NCBI GenBank assembly: GCA_028709785.1
Contig: JAQUTK010000001.1
Span: 83,845 to 147,844, forward strand
DNA length: 64,000 nucleotides
Direction of reading: 5' to 3'
Source of the DNA: Bacteroidales bacterium
GTDB lineage: Bacteria; Bacteroidota; Bacteroidia; Bacteroidales; JAQUTK01
The notes under the pieces were generated by a model. It was not told the origin of the DNA. It worked only from the letters and a program-made list of their open reading frames with translations, and ran no database searches. Shown here piece after piece: positions 41,358 through 50,117 of the stretch. The translations under genes were made by a program, and so were the position numbers. Each line of letters starts with the position of its first letter. Within the stretch, counting starts at the first letter, position 1.

Positions 41358-42686
41358 ATGTTTGAGAGTCTAAGTGAAAGATTAGAACGGTCTTTTAAGA
41401 TCCTGAAAGGTGAAGGAAAAATCACCGAGATCAATGTCGCAGAGACATTGAAAGATGTTCGCAAGGCATTGTTAGAGGCGGATGTTAATTATAAAACAGC
41501 CAAACTCTTTACCGAGACAGTGAAAGAGAAGGCAATGGGACAGGATGTGCTGAATTCTCTGAAACCAAGTCAGTTGATGGTTAAGATTGTGCATGACGAA
41601 CTGACCGAGCTGATGGGAGGCTCTGCTGCTGAAATCAAACTGACATCCAATCCGACAGTTGTTCTGATGTCTGGTCTTCAAGGCTCCGGTAAGACGACTT
41701 TCTCCGGAAAGCTCGCTAACATGCTGAAGTCAAAAAAAGGAAAGAACCCCTTACTGGCTGCATGTGACGTCTATAGGCCGGCTGCTATCGAACAGTTGAA
41801 AGTACTCGGCGCTCAGATAAATGTTCCTGTTTATTCTGATCTGACAAGTAAAGATCCTGTGCGCATAGCATTAGATGCCGTACAGCATGCGAAGAATAAT
41901 CATTATGATCTTGTAATCATCGATACCGCCGGTCGTCTGGCCGTTGATGAGTTGATGATGAATGAGATTGCCAATATAAAGAAAGCAATCAATCCGGATG
42001 AAATTATCTTTGTGGTAGATGCCATGACCGGACAGGATGCTGTAAATACGGCAAAAGAATTCAATGATCGTCTCGATTTTGATGGTGTTGTATTGACCAA
42101 GCTTGATGGTGATACCCGTGGTGGTGCTGCATTGTCTATTCGCTCAGTGGTTAATAAGCCGATCAAGTATGTGGGAACCGGCGAGAAGATGGAAGCGATA
42201 GACGTGTTCCATCCGCAACGTATGGCCGATCGTATATTGGGAATGGGTGATATCGTATCTTTGGTGGAGCGTGCTCAGGAGCAATATGACGAAGAGGAGG
42301 CAAAGAGACTACAGAAAAAGATAGCCAAGAATCAATTTGATTTCAATGACTTCATGTCTCAGATCCAACAGATCAAGAAGATGGGTAACCTGAAAGATCT
42401 TGCTTCCATGATACCGGGAGTTGGTAAAGCCTTACAGAATGTCGATATTGATGATAATGCCTTCAAAGATATCGAAGCCATTATCCATTCAATGACTCCG
42501 AAAGAACGGTCTCATCCGGAAATTCTGAATGGAAGCCGTCGTCAGCGTATTGCCAAAGGAAGCGGAACTTCTATTCAGGGGGTAAACAAGCTGATTAAAC
42601 AATTTGATGAGACGCGCAAGATGATGCACATTGTATCACAATCTAAAAGTCCGGCTCGTTTGATGAGTGGAATGAAAAAACGTTGA
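41358..42686 (+). CDS. ffh: Signal recognition particle protein Ffh
   Basis: GLQGSGKTTFSGKLA, DTAGRL, TKLDGDTRGGAALS, methionine-rich M domain. Confidence 0.98.
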   Translation: MFESLSERLERSFKILKGEGKITEINVAETLKDVRKALLEADVNYKTAKLFTETVKEKAMGQDVLNSLKPSQLMVKIVHDELTELMGGSAAEIKLTSNPTVVLMSGLQGSGKTTFSGKLANMLKSKKGKNPLLAACDVYRPAAIEQLKVLGAQINVPVYSDLTSKDPVRIALDAVQHAKNNHYDLVIIDTAGRLAVDELMMNEIANIKKAINPDEIIFVVDAMTGQDAVNTAKEFNDRLDFDGVVLTKLDGDTRGGAALSIRSVVNKPIKYVGTGEKMEAIDVFHPQRMADRILGMGDIVSLVERAQEQYDEEEAKRLQKKIAKNQFDFNDFMSQIQQIKKMGNLKDLASMIPGVGKALQNVDIDDNAFKDIEAIIHSMTPKERSHPEILNGSRRQRIAKGSGTSIQGVNKLIKQFDETRKMMHIVSQSKSPARLMSGMKKR

Positions 42687-42720
42687 GTCACCTTATTGAT
42701 AAGAAATAACAGGATAGAAT

Positions 42721-43602
42721 ATGCAATTAATAGATGGAAAAGCCGTTTCTTCCCAGATAAAGCAAGAGATTGCCGCAGAAGTAGAACAAATTGTAAAAAA
42801 TGGAGGTAAAGTTCCTCATCTTGCAGCGATTTTGGTCGGTCATGATGGGGGTAGCGAGACCTATGTAGCCAATAAGGTGAAGTCTTGTGCGGAGTGTGGA
42901 TTTAAATCCTCTCTGATTCGTTTTGAAGCAGATGTGACAGAAGAGACCTTACTCGCCAAAGTACGTGAATTGAATGATGATGCCGATGTGGATGGCTTCA
43001 TCGTACAATTGCCTTTGCCGAAGCATATCTCTGAGCAGAAAGTGATTGAGACGATCGACTATCGCAAAGATGTGGATGGCTTTCATCCGATCAACGTAGG
43101 TCGTATGTCTATCGGACTGCCTTGCTATGTTTCTGCTACGCCCAATGGGATCCTGGAACTCTTGAAACGATATAACATCGAAACTTCCGGTAAGCATTGT
43201 GTAGTGCTCGGTAGAAGTAATATTGTAGGCAAACCGATGGCATCCCTGATGATGCAGAAAGCCTATCCGGGCGATGCAACCGTAACGGTTTGCCACAGCC
43301 GTTCCAAAAACATCCAGGAAGAGTGTCTTCGCGCTGATATCATTATCGCCGCTTTGGGACAACCCGAATTTCTGAAAGCTGAGATGGTGAAGGAGGGAGC
43401 TGTTGTTATTGACGTGGGAACGACTCGTGTGCCTTCTACCGTGACTAAGTCCGGTTTCAAACTGACCGGAGATGTGAAGTTTGATGAGGTGGCTCCTAAA
43501 TGCTCGTTCATTACTCCGGTACCCGGTGGTGTCGGACCCATGACCATTGTTTCACTGATGCGCAATACGTTGTTGGCTGGAAAGAAAGCGATATACAAAT
43601 AA
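42721..43602 (+). CDS. folD: Bifunctional methylenetetrahydrofolate dehydrogenase/cyclohydrolase FolD
   Basis: [60 protein letters not shown]. Confidence 0.98.
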   Translation: MQLIDGKAVSSQIKQEIAAEVEQIVKNGGKVPHLAAILVGHDGGSETYVANKVKSCAECGFKSSLIRFEADVTEETLLAKVRELNDDADVDGFIVQLPLPKHISEQKVIETIDYRKDVDGFHPINVGRMSIGLPCYVSATPNGILELLKRYNIETSGKHCVVLGRSNIVGKPMASLMMQKAYPGDATVTVCHSRSKNIQEECLRADIIIAALGQPEFLKAEMVKEGAVVIDVGTTRVPSTVTKSGFKLTGDVKFDEVAPKCSFITPVPGGVGPMTIVSLMRNTLLAGKKAIYK

Positions 43603-43623
43603 CTAAATAAAGAAAGCGCTACC

Positions 43624-44724
43624 ATGCGTGTACAGCTTCTTTCAGGTATACTTTTTTTGTGCTGTTCTTGCGTTTCCAATTCGCAGGAGCAGCACGCTGT
43701 TTTCAATCACTCGGCCGACAGTTTGCGGACAGACAGTATCACTCTCCTGCTTGCAGGCGATTTGATGCAACACATGGAACAGATCAATGCTGCGCAAAAA
43801 GGAAATACGTACGACTATTCCGAATGCTTTCGTGAAGTTCGCGATGAGATAAGCAGTGCAGATATTGCCATTGGTAATCTGGAAGTGACGCTGGCCGGTC
43901 AACCTTATGCCGGTTATCCCTCATTTTCTGCTCCGGATGAATACTTGTATAGTATTCAACAAGCCGGTTTCGATGTACTTGCCACGGCCAATAACCATTG
44001 TTTGGATCGTGGAAACCGGGGGGTGATCCGGACAAACCGCCTCCTTGATTCACTTCACATTCCCAGAACAGGAGCCTATTCTGACTCTGTGGAGCGCCGT
44101 TCCCTCTATCCTTTACTTCTGGAGAAGAAAGGTTTTCGTATCGCATTCTTAAACTATACGGAATCAACCAATAACATTTCTCCCAAGTACCCCACTATGG
44201 TCAACTATATGGATAAGAAGCTTGTGAAAGCTGACATAGAGAAAGCAAAGAGTCTTTCACCCGATATGATCATCGCTTTCATGCATTGGGGAGTAGAATA
44301 TGAATCACAGCCCGGAAAGAAACAGAAAGAGTGGGCAAACTGGCTTCTTAGTCAGGGAGTCACCCACGTCATCGGTTCGCATCCCCATGTAGTTCAACCG
44401 ATGGAGGTGCGGGTGGATTCTACGACGCAGTCGCAGCACCTGGTCGTTTATTCCCTGGGAAACTTTATATCCAACATGTCACAGAGAGGCACAGATGGCG
44501 GACTCATGCTTCACCTTACCTTCGTAAAAGACTCAACTGTCAGACTGGTCAAAAATTCGTATCAGATTGTGTGGACGTTGCGCCCCCGGTTTGGAAGTAA
44601 AAATTTCATGGTGATACCGGCAGCTAAATATTCCCGCGATTTATTATCCCCGGAAGCCCGATATCGCATGAATCAATTTGTATCTGACGCACACCAATTG
44701 ATGAAAAATAGTTTTGAGGAGTAA
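43624..44724 (+). CDS. CapA family (PGA_cap) metallophosphatase-like protein
   Basis: LLLAGDLMQHMEQ, ANNHCLDRGNRGV, MHWGVEYE, IGSHPHVVQPMEV, YSLGNFISN. Confidence 0.92.
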   Translation: MRVQLLSGILFLCCSCVSNSQEQHAVFNHSADSLRTDSITLLLAGDLMQHMEQINAAQKGNTYDYSECFREVRDEISSADIAIGNLEVTLAGQPYAGYPSFSAPDEYLYSIQQAGFDVLATANNHCLDRGNRGVIRTNRLLDSLHIPRTGAYSDSVERRSLYPLLLEKKGFRIAFLNYTESTNNISPKYPTMVNYMDKKLVKADIEKAKSLSPDMIIAFMHWGVEYESQPGKKQKEWANWLLSQGVTHVIGSHPHVVQPMEVRVDSTTQSQHLVVYSLGNFISNMSQRGTDGGLMLHLTFVKDSTVRLVKNSYQIVWTLRPRFGSKNFMVIPAAKYSRDLLSPEARYRMNQFVSDAHQLMKNSFEE

Positions 44725-44793
44725 AAGAGGTGTCATTTCAGGGAATAGAGAAGGGATATTCGTGGTTTCTTGTGATTTTTGTGGAGGTATTTA

Positions 44794-44824
44794 TTTGCAA
44801 AAACAAAGATTCTGCTTATCTTTG
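44794..44824 (+). promoter_or_regulatory. tRNA-His promoter
   Basis: TTTG (44794-44797) N19 TATCTTTG (44817-44824), 17 bp before tRNA. Confidence 0.75.
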
Positions 44825-44841
44825 CACCGCAAAACAAAATG

Positions 44842-44915
44842 GTGGCTGTAGTTCAGTCGGTTAGAGCGTCGGATTGTGGTTCCGAAGGTCGTGGGTTCGA
44901 ACCCCATCAGCCACC
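44842..44915 (+). tRNA. tRNA-His (GTG anticodon)
   Basis: Acceptor GTGGCTG/CAGCCAC, anticodon loop ttGTGgt, T-arm GTGGGTTCGAACCCCAT. G at 44841 can serve as G-1; 3' CCA not encoded. Confidence 0.95.
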
Positions 44916-44927
44916 CACTCAAAAATA

Positions 44928-44956
44928 AAGGTCAGCCTTACAGGTTGGCCTTTTTT
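44928..44956 (+). terminator. tRNA-His terminator
   Basis: aaaggtcagcc-ttacag-gttggcctttttt hairpin with T-run. Confidence 0.85.
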
Positions 44957-45059
44957 GTTTTATAACTTTGGAGTCGTTGTAGGCCGGGGCTACCGGTGTT
45001 CAGGTAGACTTTTGCACTACATGCCTATCGGATGGAAAAAACAACCTGAAGAGTTTTTA

Positions 45060-45121
45060 TTTTCATATGGATGCGTTCTTCGTTTCACAGCTGTGAAACG
45101 AAGAACGCATCCATATGAAAA
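45060..45121. repeat. Perfect 62-bp palindrome with imperfect extension to about 45045-45136
   Basis: ttttcatatggatgcgttcttcgtttcacag|ctgtgaaacgaagaacgcatccatatgaaaa, no loop; outer cctga (45045-45049) / tcagg (45132-45136) also in register. Confidence 0.95.
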
Positions 45122-45254
45122 CAGAAGAACATCAGGATGCTTTTCTCTATCCTTTATGAACTGAGAGGAAACCGAGTAGAGCCCTTTTTGTTTCTTCCTG
45201 CGAAAAGAATTCCGAATAATGATGTATCTTTGCATCTTAAACGCATGAATAATT

Positions 45255-45845
45255 GTGGAACGGATGAAAAATACCCCGGAAAGTTTATATTCAGTTGCAT
45301 CGAAGCTGGCAATCCCTTTGGCTGCTTACTTCATTGGCTTATTTTTTTTGATGAATCTTGTCTATGAGAAGAGTCAATACTCTCTGATACTCTTTGTCCT
45401 GATTCTTATGGTACCCCTGCTGATTTACAAGTATGCGAAAAAGTATCGGGACATGTTTGCAGGTGGTGTGCTGAGTTACATGAACGCATGGCGTTTCTGT
45501 GCAACTCTTTTTATCTTTGCCAGCCTGTTGTTTTCTTTTTTCATCTATATTTATACCACTTTTCTGAATACAGAGTATGCCTCCTGGATGATGCAGACTT
45601 CCATTCAATATTTGGAACAAATTATCAAACAGGCGCCTAAAGAGAGTGAAGTCGCTTTTGCAAAAGAGTGGCTGGAGAAGACGAAAGAGCTCTCTTTGCC
45701 CACACCTATTGAAATGGCTGTGCAGACATTCTGGATGGTACTGAACGGCGGTTTTATTACAGCTTTAGTGGTTAGCTTCTTCGTAAAGAAAAAGCCACCT
45801 TTCATCGGAGATCAACATAATAATGATACAATAACTGAAGAATAA
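45255..45845 (+). CDS. DUF4199-like membrane protein
   Basis: Four TM helices; KTPESLYSVASKLAIPLAAYFIGLFF..; next to DPM1-like glycosyltransferase, as is common in Bacteroidetes. Confidence 0.7.
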   Translation: MERMKNTPESLYSVASKLAIPLAAYFIGLFFLMNLVYEKSQYSLILFVLILMVPLLIYKYAKKYRDMFAGGVLSYMNAWRFCATLFIFASLLFSFFIYIYTTFLNTEYASWMMQTSIQYLEQIIKQAPKESEVAFAKEWLEKTKELSLPTPIEMAVQTFWMVLNGGFITALVVSFFVKKKPPFIGDQHNNDTITEE

Positions 45846-45868
45846 CTAAACATTGAAATTAAAACATC

Positions 45869-46816
45869 ATGGATATATCTGTTGTAGTTCCCTTGTATAA
45901 TGAAGAAGAGTCACTCCCTGAACTCTTTGCCTGGATTAAACGGGTTATGGAAGCCAACCATTTTACATATGAAGTGATTTTCGTGAATGATGGTAGTACC
46001 GATTCTTCCTGGCGTGTGATCAAAGAGTTGCAGAAAGAGTCTGATTGCGTAAAAGGAATCAAATTTAAACGTAATTATGGGAAGTCTCCGGCCTTGTTTT
46101 GTGGTTTTCGCAAAGCGGAAGGTGAGGTTGTTATTACAATGGATGCGGATATGCAGGATAGTCCGGATGAGATTCCGGCATTGTATCAAATGATTGTGAA
46201 GGATAAATATGATTTGGTATCGGGATGGAAGAAGAAAAGATACGATCCACTTTCCAAAACGATTCCGACAAAACTGTTTAACTATACGGCACGCTGTGTT
46301 TCCGGTATTCATTTACATGACTTTAACTGCGGATTGAAGGCTTATCGCAAAGAAGTGATCAAGAGTATTGAAGTATATGGCGATATGCATCGTTACATTC
46401 CTTTTTTGGCAAAGAACGCCGGTTTCAAGAAGATAGGGGAGAAAGTAGTTGAACATCGCGCACGGCAGTATGGTACGACGAAGTTTGGTCTTAACCGGTT
46501 TGTTAATGGCTATCTGGACTTAATGACGTTGTGGTTTCTTTCCCGTTTTGGCGTCAAACCGATGCATTTCTTCGGGTTATTGGGCAGTCTGATGTTTATC
46601 CTCGGATTCATTGCTGTGGTGGTCGTCGGATCTGTGAAGCTTTATAATATGTACAACGGCTTGCCTTACGGACTGGTTACCGAGTCTCCCTATTTCTATC
46701 TCTCGCTGGTGCTTATGATTCTTGGAACTCAGCTATTTCTGGCAGGATTTGTCGGCGAACTGATAGCCCGCAATGCTCCTGAAAGGAATAATTATAATAT
46801 AGAAGAAGAACTCTGA
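45869..46816 (+). CDS. Glycosyltransferase family 2 (DPM1/GtrB-like) with two C-terminal TM helices
   Basis: ISVVVPLYNEEESLPELFAWIKR, VIFVNDGSTDSSW, MDADMQDSPDEIP, DFNCGLKAYR. Confidence 0.95.
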   Translation: MDISVVVPLYNEEESLPELFAWIKRVMEANHFTYEVIFVNDGSTDSSWRVIKELQKESDCVKGIKFKRNYGKSPALFCGFRKAEGEVVITMDADMQDSPDEIPALYQMIVKDKYDLVSGWKKKRYDPLSKTIPTKLFNYTARCVSGIHLHDFNCGLKAYRKEVIKSIEVYGDMHRYIPFLAKNAGFKKIGEKVVEHRARQYGTTKFGLNRFVNGYLDLMTLWFLSRFGVKPMHFFGLLGSLMFILGFIAVVVVGSVKLYNMYNGLPYGLVTESPYFYLSLVLMILGTQLFLAGFVGELIARNAPERNNYNIEEEL

Positions 46817-46817
46817 T

Positions 46818-47333
46818 ATGGAACTAAAGGCTTGTCTTGAGAATCGGTTTTCCATGCGTGCTTTCCAGCAAACGGCGGTGGAAAAGGAGAAACTCATCCA
46901 GCTGCTTGATGCTGCCCGGATGGCTCCTTCAGCCTGCAATCTGCAACCTTGGTACTTCGTGGTTCTTACTGATCCTCAACGATGCGCGGCACTTTGTGAG
47001 TGCTACAAAAGAGAATGGATCCAGTCTGCCCCGGCTATTATTGTGGCTTGCGGTGATCATAGCGTTTCATGGAAGCGAAGAGCAGATAATAAAGACCATT
47101 GTGACATAGACCTTGCGATTGCCATCGAACATATCTGTCTGAGGGCAACCGATCTGGGTTTAGGTACCTGCTGGGTCTGCAATTTTGATGTTGCTATGTG
47201 TAAAGAGTTTCTGAACTTGCCTGAGTCTGTCGAGCCTGTTGCTTTGATTCCGGTGGGCTATCCGACACAAACCGAACCGGCGATTAAGAATCGAAAATCA
47301 TTAGAAGAGATAATCAGATGGGACACTTTTTGA
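46818..47333 (+). CDS. Nitroreductase family protein
   Basis: RFSMRAFQQTAVEKEKLIQLLDAARMAPSACNLQPWYFVV; GLGTCWVCNF; PVGYPTQTEP. Confidence 0.92.
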   Translation: MELKACLENRFSMRAFQQTAVEKEKLIQLLDAARMAPSACNLQPWYFVVLTDPQRCAALCECYKREWIQSAPAIIVACGDHSVSWKRRADNKDHCDIDLAIAIEHICLRATDLGLGTCWVCNFDVAMCKEFLNLPESVEPVALIPVGYPTQTEPAIKNRKSLEEIIRWDTF

Positions 47334-47803
47334 AAAAGATTTATTGGAACAGCGGATCGATTTTGCTGTTGCTGCTCATGACTCTCTCGCTGGTTTCTTG
47401 TTCGGAGGAGGGATGTCAGGAGAGTCGTATTGTCAAAGTCAATGCCCGTTTTTTTGATATGGCTTCCAATGAACCAAGGGCGGTGACGCTTACTTTGAAA
47501 GGAGTAGACAACGATTCTCTGCTTCTTAAAAGTGCTTCCAAAGTTTCCAGATTTGAGTTTTTCCTGAAACAGGACACTACATTTACTGCATACGTTCTCG
47601 CTTTTCCGGCAGATGATGTGGATAACGATACCTTATTCATCATACATAAAAATAAAGACAAGGTTATTTCGATGGATTGTGGCTGTGCCACCTTTTCGAC
47701 GATTGATTCCGTGATTTACTCTAAACATACAATCGATTCTTTGGTTCTCATAAATAAAGCTATTGGTACAAGTGATGAAGAGAATATCCGCATTTTTCTT
47801 TAG
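47318..47803 (+). CDS. Bacteroidales lipoprotein (DUF6452-like)
   Basis: Lipobox LSLVSC; overlaps upstream nitroreductase and downstream barrel gene. Confidence 0.6.
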   Translation: MGHFLKKIYWNSGSILLLLLMTLSLVSCSEEGCQESRIVKVNARFFDMASNEPRAVTLTLKGVDNDSLLLKSASKVSRFEFFLKQDTTFTAYVLAFPADDVDNDTLFIIHKNKDKVISMDCGCATFSTIDSVIYSKHTIDSLVLINKAIGTSDEENIRIFL

Positions 47804-48455
47804 TCTGCTGGTCGGATGTCTCTTTGCTTTCTCTGCGCAAGCTGCACAAAAAACGAAAGAGAAAGCAAAAGTACAATTGCCCGATACTATCCCGTTGTAC
47901 AATGGGTTTAGCGTCGGACTGGATGTATTGTCTCCTTTTAATACCCTCTTTGGGAACGGGTTTACCGGTTCGGAGATATCATTGGATGTGGATCTGAAGC
48001 ATCGCTACTTTCCGGTCGTTGAACTGGGAGGAGGACATTACGAGAGCGAACGAGACGGTCTGTTGTTTCGTATGAATGGTGGCTTTGGACGTATAGGAGT
48101 CAACCGTAACCTCTTTGCTAACAATCAGGCCAGGTTTTTTGGTTATCTGGGTGCCCGATATGGTTTTGCTACTGAGAAATACGACTACCTGGGAATGAAA
48201 ACTACAGATGGTTATTGGAATACATCACAAATCTCCAATCTGATGAATCAATCGGCGCAGACTCATTGGGCTGAATTCCTGATCGGTGTGCGGGTACAGC
48301 TATTCAAACAGGTAAGTGCAGGCTGGATTTTCCGTTATCATTTCCGTCTTGCACAAACAAACAGCGATGCAGGAGAACCCTATTTTGTGCCGGGATACGG
48401 CAAAAACAAACCAAATGGCGTCCTGATGAACTATTCTCTCTATTATACATTCTAA
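47775..48455 (+). CDS. Outer membrane beta-barrel-like protein (DUF6048-like)
   Basis: MKRISAFFFSLLVGCLFAFSAQAA signal; alternating beta strands, terminal ..LMNYSLYYTF. Confidence 0.65.
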   Translation: MKRISAFFFSLLVGCLFAFSAQAAQKTKEKAKVQLPDTIPLYNGFSVGLDVLSPFNTLFGNGFTGSEISLDVDLKHRYFPVVELGGGHYESERDGLLFRMNGGFGRIGVNRNLFANNQARFFGYLGARYGFATEKYDYLGMKTTDGYWNTSQISNLMNQSAQTHWAEFLIGVRVQLFKQVSAGWIFRYHFRLAQTNSDAGEPYFVPGYGKNKPNGVLMNYSLYYTF

Positions 48456-48465
48456 AAGCAGGAAC

Positions 48466-49026
48466 ATGGATATTTTATCGGTGATATTGATTGCTATTGG
48501 TCTGGCGATGGACTGTCTGGCCATATCTATCACCTCGGGAATTATTCTCAAACGCTTTCGCTTTAGTGAGGCTTTCCGGATTGCCCTATTGATGGGACTC
48601 TTTCAGGCGTTGATGCCGGTAGCCGGATGGTGGCTTGGGTATGGATTCAAAGAACTTATTGTTGATTTTGACCATTGGGTTGCTTTCGGCGTTTTGCTCC
48701 TTTTAGGTGCAAAAATGGTGTATGATGGCTTTTTCCCTGAAAAGGAAGCCTGTTTTGATCCGTTAAACTGGATTGTATTGCTGGGACTTGCAGTAGCCAC
48801 AAGTATTGACGCGATGGCCGTAGGACTCTCTTTCGCTTTTCTCCCTATGGATGTTACCCTTCCTTTTATTGTTATCGGTGTCATTACATTTCTTATTTCA
48901 TTCTCAGGAGTTTATGCCGGGTGTAAGTTGGGGCATAAGATTCCCTTCCCGTCTGAAATTGTAGGTGGTGTTATCCTGACTTTGATAGGAGCAAAAATAT
49001 TGATCGAACATACTTTATTGACATAA
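48466..49026 (+). CDS. mntP: Manganese efflux pump MntP
   Basis: LIAIGLAMDCLAISITSGI, ATSIDAMAVGLSFAFL, six TM helices. Confidence 0.92.
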   Translation: MDILSVILIAIGLAMDCLAISITSGIILKRFRFSEAFRIALLMGLFQALMPVAGWWLGYGFKELIVDFDHWVAFGVLLLLGAKMVYDGFFPEKEACFDPLNWIVLLGLAVATSIDAMAVGLSFAFLPMDVTLPFIVIGVITFLISFSGVYAGCKLGHKIPFPSEIVGGVILTLIGAKILIEHTLLT

Positions 49027-49027
49027 A

Positions 49028-50056
49028 ATGAGAGCACTAATCACTTACTCAATGGCGCTGCTGTTGGCATTTATAGTTGTTTCCTGCTCGGAAACGAAAA
49101 ACGAGGGCGATATGGTCTATCAGAAAGATAGTGGAACCATGTTTCATACTATTTATTCCATGACCTATTCTTCGCCGGTCAATCTTCAGGAGGAAATTGA
49201 GACTGAGCTGAAGAAGTTTGATGGTTCTCTTTCGATGTTTAATGATACATCGACGATTTCACGGATCAACAAAAATGATACGACGGTACAGGTTGATCCT
49301 TTGTTTACGAAGTTATTTCAGAAAGCCATGGAAATATCTCAACTGACAGATGGAGCCTTTGATATAACGGTAGCTCCCTTTGTGAATATTTGGGGCTTTG
49401 GCTTTAAGAATAGCGACAAGGTGACTCCGGCCATGATTGACAGCATGAAAGCATTTGTCGGATATAAAAAAGTACACATGAAGGATGGAAAAGTGATCAA
49501 AGAGGATCCCCGCACTACCTTTGATGCCAGTGCTATTGCAAAAGGTTTGTCAAGCGATATTGTAGCCGAATATCTGAACCGGAAAGGGGTGGATAATTAT
49601 ATGATTGAGATCGGTGGAGAGGTTGTGACCAAAGGAAAGAATCCGAAAGGCGAACTCTGGCATATCGGAATCAGTAAGCCTGTCGAGGATTCTGTGATTA
49701 ATAACGAAATTATAGCTGTTCTTGCTCTGGATAATGTGGGATTGGCTACATCCGGCAATTACCGGAATTTCTATATCAAGGATGGGAAGAAGTATGCACA
49801 TACAATTGATCCTTCCACCGGCTATCCGGTACAACATTCCTTATTGAGTGCTTCGGTCATAGCAAAGGATTGCATGACTGCTGATGCTTTTGCGACTTCT
49901 TTTATGGTGATGGGACTGGAGAAAAGTATGGAATATGTAAATACGCACCGGGATATTGAAGCCTATTTTATCTATTCGGATAGTACCGGAAAATACCAGA
50001 TTGCCATGTCTCCCGGAATGAATAAGTATCTGTACAAGGAGATGAACGGGAACTGA
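49028..50056 (+). CDS. apbE: FAD:protein FMN transferase ApbE
   Basis: TFDASAIAKGLSSDIVAEYL, MIEIGGEVVTKGKNPKGELWHIGISKP, HTIDPSTGYPVQHSLLSASVIAKDCMTADAFATSFMVMG. Confidence 0.95.
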   Translation: MRALITYSMALLLAFIVVSCSETKNEGDMVYQKDSGTMFHTIYSMTYSSPVNLQEEIETELKKFDGSLSMFNDTSTISRINKNDTTVQVDPLFTKLFQKAMEISQLTDGAFDITVAPFVNIWGFGFKNSDKVTPAMIDSMKAFVGYKKVHMKDGKVIKEDPRTTFDASAIAKGLSSDIVAEYLNRKGVDNYMIEIGGEVVTKGKNPKGELWHIGISKPVEDSVINNEIIAVLALDNVGLATSGNYRNFYIKDGKKYAHTIDPSTGYPVQHSLLSASVIAKDCMTADAFATSFMVMGLEKSMEYVNTHRDIEAYFIYSDSTGKYQIAMSPGMNKYLYKEMNGN

Positions 50057-50088
50057 TCCTGATCCTGATTCTGATCCTGATCCTGATT
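50053..50088. repeat. Six tandem copies of hexanucleotide CTGATC/T
   Basis: ctgatc ctgatc ctgatt ctgatc ctgatc ctgatt; the apbE TGA stop lies in unit 1. Confidence 0.95.
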
Positions 50089-50117
50089 TGATGCTAATAC
50101 TACTAAATACTTTAATA

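Noticed and set aside
45060-45121. Ordinary rho-independent terminator
   Set aside because: No loop, no 3' T-run, and a separate convincing terminator (44928-44956) already follows the tRNA.
44874-45235. ORFs 44874-45164 (+) and 45017-45235 (-) around tRNA-His
   Set aside because: They run through the tRNA and the palindrome; the shared peptide is a by-product of palindromic symmetry.
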